From the NCBI RefSeq assembly GCF_910589235.1, contig NC_060955.1, positions 4,980,194-5,044,193 of the forward strand: DNA of 64,000 bases. Direction: 5' to 3'. Below are positions 1 to 10,893 of this stretch, in pieces. This DNA comes from Vespa crabro (taxonomy: Eukaryota; Arthropoda; Insecta; Hymenoptera; Vespidae). Within the stretch, counting starts at the first letter, position 1, and each line of letters opens with the position of its first letter. The translations under genes and the position numbers were made by a program. A model generated the notes under the pieces. The model had not been told where the DNA came from. It did not search any database and was given only the letters and a program-made list of their open reading frames with translations.

Positions 1-134
1 TTTTTTTCTCTTTTTAATTGTTTTTATTTATTTATTTACTTTTTTTTTTTTCTTACATTGAGAAAGTAATCGTACGACCATCGTTTCTTTTATAAAATCA
101 TCGATAAGATGTCTCCTTTTCTTTCTTCTTCTTC

Positions 135-165
<31 letters not shown>

Positions 166-1022
166 CTTCGTTTCTTCGCCAATATTCGTCCTATTTTATT
201 CGAAGAACGAACGAACGAACAAACTTTATGAAGCTCGCTGGAGAACCGATCCGACCGTAAAAGTTGGAAATTTTTCGCATGGAAAAATGCACGGACGAAC
301 AAGTAGGAATGATTGTGGCCCGTTAAACGTTCCCCTGAGTGAAATCCTGTTTAATGGAATAATAGATCACTGGTCGGAGCTTAATGCAATGTCAATATTA
401 GAGAATTGAAACAATCAACGTGAACGTCCGGACGACAGCGTGTATACGAGGTGTGATTTTCATCGAATCTTTGTGATCCTTTTATTGTTTCGACTATAAA
501 AAAATTTATTGATTTGTTTGAATATTTGAAAGTTTGTTAAAACGATTAGCTAAATTACATCTTTTTATTCCACGCGAAGAGAATGAGTTAGTATCTTCGT
601 TTTAAGTTTTCCACGTTCTAAGCTCCTATCTTCATGGTTATTCTTCCTCAAACTTTTCATCGTAGGTCGATTTTCCGTACGAGAAAACGCGCCACTCGAG
701 CTTCTCGTATTATTATTTTCTCTTTCTCTCTCTATTTCCTTCTTTCTTTCTTACTTTCTTTTTCTTTAACTATTGACAAGATCCGAAGAATGAAGTAAAT
801 CGTTACTCATACACATACGTTTGCAATTTCTTTGCAGTGAAATATTTTTTATTTAATCGGCAAGTGGTACCGTTTACCTAAAGGTTTTCTATCACTGTTT
901 AGTAAACATTTGCTTTTCGCTTTTACGTTTGCTCTTTCGCTAATGGAAGCACCTGCAAATTTCGTTAGAAGAGATTTCTTTGATCCCGTGCTAGTTTCAT
1001 TCGTGCTCCGATACAGAAATTG

Positions 1023-1033
<11 letters not shown>

Positions 1034-1084
<51 letters not shown>
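1034..1084. repeat. (AG)n microsatellite, about 50 bp
   Basis: A nearly pure AG run with one GAAAG interruption. The frames read through it (RERERE / SLSLSL) are artefacts. Confidence 0.97.
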
Positions 1085-2080
1085 TAGGGAAGAAGACTAA
1101 ATCGAACAGGAAAGAATAAAAAAAAGTTGAAGATGAATGAGGACGGAAAAAAAATTTATCAATGATCTCATCTCGATTAAGTCGAACGATCCAGCCGCGA
1201 TTCTCACTAGTCTCATGAAAAATTTCAACGACAAAGCGAACTGAAATTAGCACGGTTCATTTAATTTCGTTGATTAGATTCTCCAAGATGATATTTCGTA
1301 AAAAACGAAATGAGATATTTTAAGACTCGATCACAAAATCAATTCCATTTTTTAAGAGTTTACAATGGATACGTGCTGGCGCATACGTGCGTTTATGTAT
1401 ACATATATACAACTACGTTATCGTTTATCACGATTTTTCACGTTGGAAGTATTAAAAAAAACTGAACGAAGGACGAGAATGATTGAGGTATGGTTGTTGG
1501 AGTTGAAAACTCGGACATTTTTCAGCATGCGCACGCTTATACTCACTCTTTTTCTATCTCCCTCTCTTTCTCTACTGCTGCTCGAGGTTGGCCGATATTC
1601 GAGCGTGCACTTTAAGAGTTTTTAATCAGCAAACTCGTCTCTCTTTCTCTCTCCCTCTCTTTCTCTCTCCCCCTCTTTCGTTCTCTTCGGAAGAGTTTTT
1701 AATCGGTCCTTAAAAGTGGGTTTCTACTTAAGCGAACGAGTTCGAATATCAAGAGTACGAAAGCAGGATAAGAGCATCGGCTCTTTTTCGAGTCCCTCCT
1801 CCTTTTTCACCTTCTTTTTTTTCTTTTCCTTTTATTTCGTTCCCTATCAAAATCGAACAATTAGAGTGATATTGCGATGCGATAGATATACAATGATAAA
1901 GATTTATTTCTCGAGACTTAATATAATCTTCATTAACATATTCATATTTGTGTTCGATATTAACAGAAAATAATTTTTGTAGATTAACAGAAACGGATTA
2001 GAAACGTTCAACAATTTATAATTATAAAGGAAATAGTTCCGTGGAGAGTACGTGAAAGAAAATATTTGCGGAGTATATAA

Positions 2081-2124
2081 TTATTATTATCATTATTATC
2101 ATCATCATCATCATCATCATCATC
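2081..2124. repeat. (ATT)n-(ATC)n trinucleotide repeat
   Basis: ATT units grade into about nine ATC units. On the minus strand they give an apparent poly-Asp frame that is repeat-derived. Confidence 0.9.
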
Positions 2125-2433
2125 GTTATCGTCATCAATCCTCTTCTTCTTCCTCATTCTCTTATATATCCTTTTACTTGAAACTCGTAATGCCACTAAC
2201 GTGATTCGTATCTACATGCAAGGTACCTCCTCGTAACGAGCAGTACGGCCGCGAGCGATAGCGCGCGTTAATTCACGAGACGACGAGCCACGAAGGAGGA
2301 TGGGACGAAACGAGATATTAAGCGCCATAATTGTGCCTTACGTGGGAGGATGTAGTAGAAACGTGGAGGAGAGTATCTGGGTTCGAGGATCGGCGAGATG
2401 CTACGACGTCTGTGAGCATGACAAGAAACGACA

Positions 2434-2435
<2 letters not shown>

Positions 2436-2478
<43 letters not shown>

Positions 2479-2483
2479 GAGAA

Positions 2484-2520
<37 letters not shown>
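2436..2520. repeat. Compound (TA)n-(GA)n microsatellite
   Basis: Forty bp of TA (2436-2475) abut about 44 bp of GA (2477-2520). It is a composite of the two commonest arrays in the window. Confidence 0.97.
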
Positions 2521-2522
<2 letters not shown>

Positions 2523-3049
2523 AGCAAGCAAGAGGGTATACACCCTCTCGTGTATCCGCTCGCGCGAAGGATGTAGGGTGGATGCTCTAACGAAGAGATG
2601 GGAAAGAGGAACAGAAGTAATCTTATCCTGACTTTAATTCCAGCTCAGAATTGCCTCTAATTACCCTAATTCCAGAAAGCGTACGCGTCGAAGGAGCGGT
2701 TGCCTTTCACGAATTCAGGTGATCTTCGAGAGGGCTCCGAGATGAAAAAGAGGAGGAGGAAAAGAGGAGGATGGTAGAAGAGAAGTGAAGAGAAGTGAAG
2801 AGAAGAGAAGAGAAGAGAAATGGTTAGGTGTAACTCTCATTCGAACGAATATAGAGACGGATAAAACAGTGTTAGGGAAAGAAAGAGGCAATGGTGATGA
2901 CGGGTACGAGGAAAAACCAAGAGGAGGAGAAAAGGATAGACGAAGAAAAGGGAAAGAAAGGAGAAAGGGAAGGAGGAAAATACGGAAGGAAAAGCGTTCA
3001 GAAATATCGCTCGAGATAGCTCGGAGCGATTCTTCAACTAGCTCGCGGC

Positions 3050-3610
3050 ATTAAGTTTGGTAGGGAGGAAAGGTCCGGTAATCGCGACCATCGCGGGAGG
3101 AGGAGGGTAAGGATAAAAGTGTAAGAGGGGGGATTCAATAAAGACGAACAAACTTTCCTCGACTAAGATGTCTCCACCCGTGGCTGTTTCCTCGGTTATC
3201 GTGACGATTCGACGATTCTAATTATCGCGAATGAACGACGATAGCAATACCGACCAATGATTTTCCCTTAGCGAATCATATCTCTTTATTTTCATATTCT
3301 TTCGTTATTTCTGAATAAACAAAAGATATCTATTCTTAAGAATGTGATACCATTTAAAATATTTTACTAAATTTTTTACTCATACGATCGATCATTCTTC
3401 GAAATGAATAGAATTTTATCGAATTTTGCTCGGATGAAGTCGTTTTAAAAAGATTTTTATAGCACATGTATTGGAAGTGTTTTTGATCGGTACAGAAACC
3501 GGGACGAACGTAATTATGTGAGAGGATGGAATTTTTCGATGGAGGAACGACTATTTTTCGATCGGAGATATGTATTTTCTATTACACTCTGGTAGAGCAC
3601 TGAGAGTCGT

Positions 3611-3682
<72 letters not shown>

Positions 3683-5830
3683 TGAAAGGAAGGAAGAGGA
3701 TTGCGGAGAAAAAAGATAGAGGAAAAAAGTAAAAAGGGAATGGGAAGGAATTATTTTTCTCCGTCTCTTCGTCCGTCCCGAGGGATCGTTATTCCTCAAT
3801 TTCGACGAAGCACTCACTCTCTCTCTCTTTCCTCCCTCCTTTTTTATTCTACGCCCCTTTGTGTTCGATCCGATTCGGCCTCAATTTTGCGGACGACTCG
3901 GTCTTGTACGCAGTGACGGGGTCGCGATCTGAAAAATTATTCTCGATTACGATAATGAGAGGAGGCGAAGTGAAAAAAAAAAAGATGGAAGAAGAAAGAA
4001 GAGATAGAGAGATGATAGTCGGCGTTGACTCGAATCCGTAGAAATCTAGCGGAAGGCTTCGCCTATAGGATCGACTCATCCCTTCTCATCCTCGTCCTTG
4101 CTAACCCTCATTCTCCTCTCATTCTTTCGTCCTTCCTGCCCTCGATTGCACCCTTCCGTCGTTACGCTATTCTACCGTCCGTTGCTTCAGCGTACTAGAA
4201 CTCGTCCGCCATTTATTTAATTAATTTCACGGTATTCCATTCTTCCTTGAGTCACATGGAGAAGAATTGCTCGTCGTAGTACACAACGAGTTGCGAGACA
4301 CGAAAGGCTATTAGAGGGTTGAGTATAAACAGAAAGGAAGTAAAAAGAAATGGAAAAAAATATTCTCTATCTCTTTTCTTCTCTTTTATATTGATTTTAT
4401 ATTATTTCATTTCATTTCATTTTATTTTATTTTTTTTTTTATTTAATTCCTCGAATCTTCACATTGACGATTTAATCACTATATGTTTTTGTTTACTCGA
4501 ATTAAGATCGTTTTAATCTTTTTTCCGTTCTCATTTCGATTATTCAATCGGAATGATTTTAACGTTATTGTATGTAATTTAAATGTATACGTTTATACAT
4601 TTCCATTTAGTCTCAGTTCATTTATCGATTCGTCATTTTTTTTTTTCTTTTTTGTGTTCGACATCCTTGTCAACGATATTTTTTGATTAAATTCTAATAA
4701 CATCTTTTGTCTATGAACAAAGGAGATTTTCGATCACTTCGTTCATCTTCCATCCTTAATGGTCTCGAAATCCACAAAGTAAAAGGATCTTCAAACATAT
4801 CTTATATCAGTTTCGTCACTTCACCCACGGAAATTTTATCTTTCATTAAATAGCGACATTTTGGTTTGTCATCTAAATAAAATTTTATTGTGATCGTAGA
4901 AGAATTAGATTTCTTTCGGGGAATTGAATTGACGCGATAAAATAAATTGAAATGTATGAATCGATTTTTAATTGATAAATTAAATTACAAATAAACGATT
5001 CATGTGTTGTTTGTCTTAACGATAAATTGACGCCTAAGGAAAGAAGAGAGATAGATAGAAGTTCTGTTACAGAGAAGATAGAAAAATAAGTAAAAAAGGT
5101 TTCTGTTCGCCGTTTGTTTTTATCAAATTAGTCGCAATAGTTAATTGGAGAGTGTTCGGTTTGCTGCTTCTGCAGAAAGTATATCACTTACTTGACGACG
5201 AGAGACGATTTAGTTTTTCGATTGCATTAAAACACTTTGACGATTCGTTCTAATGGAAATTGGATATGCGCGTAAATGCTAACGACGAAAGATAACTTTT
5301 TGCTTTATTTTTTCTATCTTTTTCTTTTTGTTTTTCATTTAGAATATATGCTCCTTTTCTTTTTCTTTACAAGATCATCTTACAGGATCGATGCGTTTTT
5401 AGCTTTTTCAAGCGTGTAAATGGATCTCATCGATTGTCAACATTCTTAACATTTCCAATAATAAATAAAATATTGATGTAACTGACATTTAAAGTAATAA
5501 ATATGGTATCTAATGTATACGTATTATAAAGAGAATTATAATTACAATAGACGTTTTTAATAATGTATTTTACTATGAAAAAGGATTTGATAGAAAAAAA
5601 AAGAAAATTATATAGATCTTTCTGATTATTTTTATACACTAAAATTATTTTTCATGAACTATGCTCATATGTTATAGGTATATTTAAGATTTGCAAGATT
5701 AAATTTAATCAATTTTGAAGATTCAAAATCTCGAGAAGAAAATAATACTTTGAAATAAATATTATTTATACATCATACAAATATTATATATCGACTAAAT
5801 TGTGATATTTTTATTTTTATCGTAATATTC
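3050..5830. other. Non-coding stretch
   Basis: Apart from the GA array at 3612-3682, it holds a C- and T-rich block at about 4076-4160 and A+T-rich unique sequence. No coding signal, RNA gene or mobile element seen. Confidence 0.65.
3612..3682. repeat. (GA)n microsatellite, about 70 bp
   Basis: One of the longer pure GA arrays, with a single AAA interruption near its right end. Confidence 0.97.
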
Positions 5831-5847
5831 TTGTGAATGTTTTATCT

Positions 5848-6246
5848 ATGGAAATATCAATCAATCGAAGATCATTTCGGATATGTACGACGTCTTATTC
5901 ACGCTATCTCGTGTCTTTCACGATCGTCGATTACGTGATACGAGGATATTATGGAAACACCCGACGGCTTTGCAAGATGTTCGCATACGCGGCACGTATT
6001 TACATGTTGAATTTACATGAACGTGTCGAATACCTTTGCTCCGTTCGGACAAAGGCAAACATTCCAAAACACGTGTATCCGATAGCGCGGTACGATAATA
6101 ACGTATCGAATACCACGGACAAAGTTAAATGCAGGGCATGCGAAAATGGAATTTATGATGCTTCCTACGCTCTGAGTTTATCAACGAGGTGTTTGAAGTG
6201 TTGTTCATGGAAAGAGCAGCATGTGTTTACGTACACGTGTAAATTG

Positions 6247-6296
<50 letters not shown>

Positions 6297-6306
6297 TGTA
6301 TGGTAA
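5848..6306 (+). CDS. Unsupported ORF running into a (TA)n array, Cys-rich part
   Basis: The frame opens with GTG at 5833, but the first ATG is at 5848, giving about 152 codons. The last 18 or so codons are (IY)n from the (TA)n array at 6250-6293 and are surely not genuine protein. The preceding 130 or so codons come from unique sequence. Residues near 110-145 hold a cysteine cluster (KCRACENGIYDASY and RCLKCCSWKE). This is one of the longest non-repeat open frames in the window. No family is recognised, no splice donor was established before the array, and chance remains a good explanation. Confidence 0.12.
6250..6293. repeat. (TA)n microsatellite
   Basis: Pure TA, 44 bp, forming the end of the Cys-rich candidate ORF. 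Confidence 0.97.
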
Positions 6307-6905
6307 AAAGCAATAATGCCGTATGCGTTTGTACATATTTAATTGTTTTTATTTATTCCCGTAATAATCTTTTAATTGAGAACAATAAGAGAAATTTATA
6401 ATGTTATTGGTGTATAATTTGTTTTTTCTTTTCTTTTCATTATCTTTTTTTATTTCTTTTTCTTTTTTTTTTTTTGATATAAAAGAAATTAAGAACCATA
6501 CTGTTCCTATAATATCTGATATTATTCTTGGTTAGGTAATTAAATTCCTAACAAAGATAATATATAATAGTCTTTATTAATCGTATTCCTAACAGAAGCT
6601 ATTATCGTTTTTCACTATTCATCCATACATATATGTACGTAGGTATATATATTTAGGAAAAGGATTAGCGTATGCAGGTGCATATAAATTGTTCCAACGG
6701 ACGTAACGGGTTCCGATTTTCGAGAAACTGTAATGAACGATCATTCACGATCATCCCTGAAACGTTTGAAACAAGTGACGCATTATTCGAAACTATGTGT
6801 TGTTCGAAGCAAGCAAATAATTGTGTTCTCTTTTCCCAAACGGTGTTTACCACGAATGAACGATTTTTGGTAACACACTTGCTAACTCATAATTACACTT
6901 GACTC

Positions 6906-6907
<2 letters not shown>

Positions 6908-6948
<41 letters not shown>

Positions 6949-6976
6949 ATTAGAAATAGTAGTAGTAGTAGTAGTA
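6908..6976. repeat. (CT)n followed by short (TAG)n
   Basis: CT run to about 6950, then six TAG units near 6957-6976. Confidence 0.95.
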
Positions 6977-7569
6977 TTACGTAGCAATTTCAACTTTGTA
7001 CAAGAAACGTTACGTTATTTTTTGGCTGCCACAAAAATTGTTCAATTTTCTGAACTTTCGCCATTCCTGAAATTTTTCAACTCGTTAGTTTTCTTTTAGT
7101 TTTATCATTTCAATCATATTTTTTTCAATTTTGAATTTATAGACTTGTCTTGTCGTGAGTGCTTTGTTGGAGGAAATCGATAACGAAAAAACGAATGTTT
7201 AATTAGAATATCTTTTTAATGAGCATCGCTCATTACTCAAATGTATTCACGGTACATGTATATATATATATATAGATATAAAGAAATTTTCACTATCCAT
7301 TAAAAGTATTAATGATCTGTGAAGCGAATTGAAATAAGTTTCTATTATCTTCCCTTTATCTATTTTGGCTTTTATGCTTATGCATTGTTAGATTTTCTAG
7401 TGCGTAAATTCCAAATTATTTTAATTTCGTAATAAGAAAGCGTTCGAGATTTTTTTGTCTAGATCTTACTTTATTCTGTGCTCCACGAATCATTCAAAAT
7501 TCTAGTTTCTTTCGAAAGGGAATTCATAAGAGATGTAAATTAAAATTACACTTGTAATTAACTAAAGAT

Positions 7570-7570
<1 letters not shown>

Positions 7571-7606
<36 letters not shown>

Positions 7607-7612
7607 AAGAGA
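7571..7612. repeat. (GA)n microsatellite
   Basis: GA run ending in GAAAGAAAGA. A shorter GA run lies at 7781-7809. Confidence 0.95.
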
Positions 7613-7909
7613 TAAAAAAGAAAATAACAAGCAATAATAATTATTTAAAGTTACGAGCTACCAATGAAATTAAAGTTAATTACAAAACAAGATAAACTGA
7701 GTATAATTGAGAACAATTCTAAAATAAAGTTAAACAAAGAAACATAATTAAAAATAATAGTATAAAGAGAGATAAAGAGTGAGAGAGAGAGAGAGAGAGA
7801 GGGGAGAGAGCAGAAGGGGGAAAGAGCAATAAATAACGAAACATAATTTTACATTGCTATCGTTGTCCGTATAAAACGAGATCGCTCGATTTTCTTTGCT
7901 CATTCTCGT

Positions 7910-8040
7910 TATCGGTTTGCATTTAAAGCGACTTGCATAATAACAGTTATCCCGAAATGTCGTTGCATATCATTAATTGCATTGCTGATTAATTACATGT
8001 AGAAGGCTGCTGCTCATAAAACATGGCGAATTAGAGAATT
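7910..8040. promoter_or_regulatory. Homeodomain/POU-site-rich block, possible enhancer
   Basis: Within 130 bp there are TTTGCATTTAAAG, TTGCATATCATTAATTGC, GATTAATTACAT and CATAAAACATG, a cluster of TAAT cores, octamer-like TTGCAT and posterior-Hox-like TTTTATG words in unique sequence between two microsatellite zones. A regulatory role is inference; TAAT cores are common in A+T-rich DNA. Confidence 0.2.
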
Positions 8041-8141
8041 TCGACGGAATCAGCCGAGTGGAATCGTAAATATCGTGAGTCGATTTAAAACGAACTATGG
8101 GTACAACTGTTTAAACATATACAAACACACATGTGCTTGGG

Positions 8142-8144
<3 letters not shown>

Positions 8145-8191
<47 letters not shown>
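8145..8191. repeat. (TA)n microsatellite
   Basis: Pure AT run of 47 bp. Confidence 0.97.
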
Positions 8192-8192
<1 letters not shown>

Positions 8193-8753
8193 CTGTGGAG
8201 AATTTATAATTTACAAATATGAATGCAGTCACCGAGAGGTAGTCGTAATGCGTGCGTTAATGTGTGTTGATTCGTCGATAAGCTTGGAATGAATTTTGTG
8301 ATTTGTAGGTATGTAAATTCCGTGCGAAAGAGAAACGTTTTTGTTCGATAACGTTTACTTTTTGTATTAATATGTACGTTGGCGGACCATAGGGAAAATA
8401 TAACAAAGGGTGGTGACTATTTTTCCGATACTCGTAACAAAGTTGTGTATCGATATAAAACTCCCTTTCTCTTTCTCCCCTTTTCCTGTTTTTCCCCCAC
8501 TTTTCTTTTTTCTCTTTCACTCTTAAAAATAACTTCTCGTCATCGGGCAACAATGTTCACATTGCCCAACGAATTTCTCGCGTCGTTTAAATGATCAATC
8601 GGCTTTCGGGAAGTCGTCGTTTCCAATTTCGTTCGTGGATGCGCGTGTCACCGCAGCGTGTACTCAGCAGTACGGAGGAGGGAATCGATGAAGAAATCAG
8701 GTCAATAAAAATTCGTATGTACGTCTGGAATATCTGACATTAAAATACACGCG

Positions 8754-8778
8754 ATAACCGGTTCTTAAAACCGGTTAT
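8754..8778. promoter_or_regulatory. Paired Grainyhead/CP2-type palindromes in a perfect hairpin
   Basis: ATAACCGGTT, a 5-nt loop CTTAA, and AACCGGTTAT form a perfect 10-bp inverted repeat. Each arm contains AACCGGTT (8756-8763 and 8769-8776), the optimal site known for Grainyhead-family factors, with centres 13 bp apart. Seen: the two motifs and the dyad. Inferred: an epithelial enhancer function. No adjacent gene is known. Confidence 0.4.
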
Positions 8779-9122
8779 ATAGTGGGATAGAACGAATAAA
8801 GTAAATTTGACAGGGACATGAATTCGATTTTTGCCCAATGTATTTTCAAATGACCACTGGCAGCCACGATTAAAACAGATGTGTACGTAGATACATACGG
8901 GCACGTTCGCGTGAACGTACCACGTCGGATTTAGTAATGAAACGAATCTCGATAAAGCCATTCGTTAGTCGTTCTCTCGTTCATAGTTTTTCCCCTTTTT
9001 TTTTCTCCTTTTTTTGTTTCTTTTTTCTTTTTTCTCTTTCCTTTTTTTTTCTTTTCTTTTTTTTTATCTTTTAAAAGCTTCTATAGTGTTTTTTACTCGT
9101 TGAAAACGAAAGAAGAACACAT

Positions 9123-9126
<4 letters not shown>

Positions 9127-9170
<44 letters not shown>
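9127..9170. repeat. (GA)n microsatellite
   Basis: Pure GA run just left of a G+C-richer island at 9.2-9.5 kb. Confidence 0.97.
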
Positions 9171-9172
<2 letters not shown>

Positions 9173-9483
9173 GAATAAAGTGAAGAAAAAAAAATATATC
9201 ATCGATTCAGGTTTGGCGTTGGAGCGTAGGCGAGACACACGCGCGCATTGTTAAAGCGATATGCGCATCCGAGAGAATTGCGCTCCGTTTTACTCGCTTT
9301 ACTCGCGGCGCCTGTAACTATCGCGAGCAGCTTGGTTTACAGGGTATGTGCAGTCTGATGGTACATATATACATACATTGGAAAGCGGTGGTGCAAGCCA
9401 GGCTCGAAGGCACAAAAGGTCGTTGCCGGTGGTGTCGCGAACAGAGAAAAAAGCCGTGCGAGCGTGGTCCCGAGCGGTCATGA

Positions 9484-9553
9484 ACACACACATAGAGACA
9501 TATATACATACATACACACACACACACATATATATATACACACGCATACATAT
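9484..9553. repeat. Compound CA/TA/CATA repeat
   Basis: Interleaved ACAC, ATAC and ATAT words. Several frames here (HTHTHIYIYT) are repeat translations. Confidence 0.85.
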
Positions 9554-9732
9554 AAAAACGTGAGACGTATAAGTACGATACACAAGGAAAAAGGGAGAAA
9601 AAGTAAGAGGCAAAGAGGTAACAATAGAGATACGAGAACACGAAGGTGAAAATATGTGAGAGTGAGTAATAAAAGTCGACTCGGCACACTTTTCCCATAC
9701 GACTTTTTTCTTCCTCCCTCCTAACTCCTCCG

Positions 9733-9755
9733 CCCCCGCCCCCAACCCCGTCCCC
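9733..9755 (-). other. G-quadruplex-capable tract on minus strand
   Basis: The plus strand carries C5-G-C5-AA-C4-GT-C4, so the minus strand has four G-runs of 4-5 separated by 1-2 nt, a textbook quadruplex pattern (and i-motif on the plus strand). It stands out in otherwise A+T-rich DNA. Confidence 0.7.
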
Positions 9756-10097
9756 TCTCATCGCCATGAGGATCTTTTCCCCTTCTTATAATTCCCATCT
9801 TGGAAGGACTATCTTTTTCTCTTCCTTCTCTCCTGTCTCTCTTTTTGGTTCTTTCTTTTCTTTTTTCTTTTTTTTTCTTATTCTTTTAGTTTCATTCCAT
9901 CTTCTCAAGCCACACACAATTCTCGTCCATTGAACGTACGGCGAAAGAACCGGCACGTGCGTCTAACTGACATACACGTAAAAACATACTCGATCGTTCT
10001 TTTATGCGTACGACTTTAACCTTTAGTGATCTTCAAGTGAGAAGTTTTCTTTCATGATTGATCGTCAATGTTTGGTACGTGCGTTTTAGTTTTGCCG

Positions 10098-10127
<30 letters not shown>
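10098..10127. repeat. Poly-A run of 30
   Basis: Thirty uninterrupted A. No retroposed gene body or target-site duplication was recognised on its left, so it is treated as a homopolymer. Confidence 0.9.
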
Positions 10128-10132
<5 letters not shown>

Positions 10133-10406
10133 TTTCGAGCCGAGACAATAGGGCTTTTTTTTCTTGTTTGTTGTTTTTCATTTTTCCTTTCCGTTTTTTT
10201 CCTTTTCTTTTCTTTTTGTTTTGTTTTGTTTTCTTCTTTCGTCAGAACTCGTGGCAATTTTTAATTTACAATTAGGGTAACGAAATAAATGTATACATTT
10301 TGAAGGGAATTGCTTTGGGAGGAATATTTCCAAGTTTCTCGTTTAAAAGCTTTCATTTTGACATTTCTAGTACGGGGATGTATGCTAGTAAAATCCTCGG
10401 TTGTAA

Positions 10407-10414
10407 TGACGTCA
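10407..10414. promoter_or_regulatory. Perfect CRE palindrome TGACGTCA
   Basis: TGACGTCA in context AATGACGTCATAAGC, the full-length CREB/ATF-type bZIP site. The 13-mer ATGACGTCATAAG recurs exactly at 45361-45373. Confidence 0.3.
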
Positions 10415-10660
10415 TAAGCTATGTATCCATGTATCCACGGACGAGCGTGACCTTTCGACGCTCGAACCTCGGAGCTTTTTCGTTCGTAACGCATTCCTAA
10501 ATGCGATTTGTCTGATTGTAATTGCACTGACGGCTCTTTCGAACTTTCAATTAAGAATCCTGAAGTAATATCAGTTGCGTTCACGTGCTTCTAGCGCAAG
10601 TAATATTTGGCAAATATTCACAATTTTGTGGACGTAAAAATTGAAATGCAGAGAAAAGGA

Positions 10661-10663
<3 letters not shown>

Positions 10664-10702
<39 letters not shown>
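10664..10702. repeat. (GA)n microsatellite
   Basis: First of three arrays (GA, CA, CT) within 230 bp. Confidence 0.97.
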
Positions 10703-10704
<2 letters not shown>

Positions 10705-10784
10705 AGAGGACAAAAGTGGGCCAAACGAGTTGGAATTTAATTTTACGCTTTATTACACGTTTCGCTATAATTACACATATACAT

Positions 10785-10803
10785 ACACACACACACACAC
10801 ACA
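10785..10803. repeat. Short (CA)n
   Basis: About nine CA units between the GA and CT arrays. Confidence 0.9.
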
Positions 10804-10838
10804 AGTGGGAGTTGTATCTAACTGCATCTGATATTAGC

Positions 10839-10839
<1 letters not shown>

Positions 10840-10892
<53 letters not shown>

Positions 10893-10893
10893 C
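10840..10893. repeat. (CT)n and pyrimidine tract
   Basis: CT run that passes into about 300 bp of T-rich, low-complexity sequence to about 11190. The long plus-strand frame here is compositional. Confidence 0.95.

Larger units (their letters stand above)
1..2200. other. Non-coding A+T-rich DNA with homopolymer tracts
   Basis: Opens with long T and T/C tracts (1-60, 118-165), a short (GAAC)n at about 205-222, and further pyrimidine tracts near 720-770, 1540-1575, 1640-1690 and 1790-1840. No supported gene. Confidence 0.7.

Noticed and set aside
2008..2196. Poly-Asp/Asn protein on the minus strand
   Set aside because: Encoded by the ATT/ATC repeat; flanks are not protein-like.
3588..3600. CTCTGGTAGAGCAC resembling a tRNA D-arm
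   Set aside because: No matching acceptor stem, anticodon arm or T-arm follows; the sequence runs into a GA array.
10098..10127. Poly-A run as the tail of a processed pseudogene or non-LTR element
   Set aside because: No coding relic to its left and no flanking target-site duplication was seen; homopolymers are common here.
10261..10584. 107-codon minus-strand open frame with mixed composition
   Set aside because: Begins with GTG, first ATG at about codon 31, no splice signals or family; within chance expectation.
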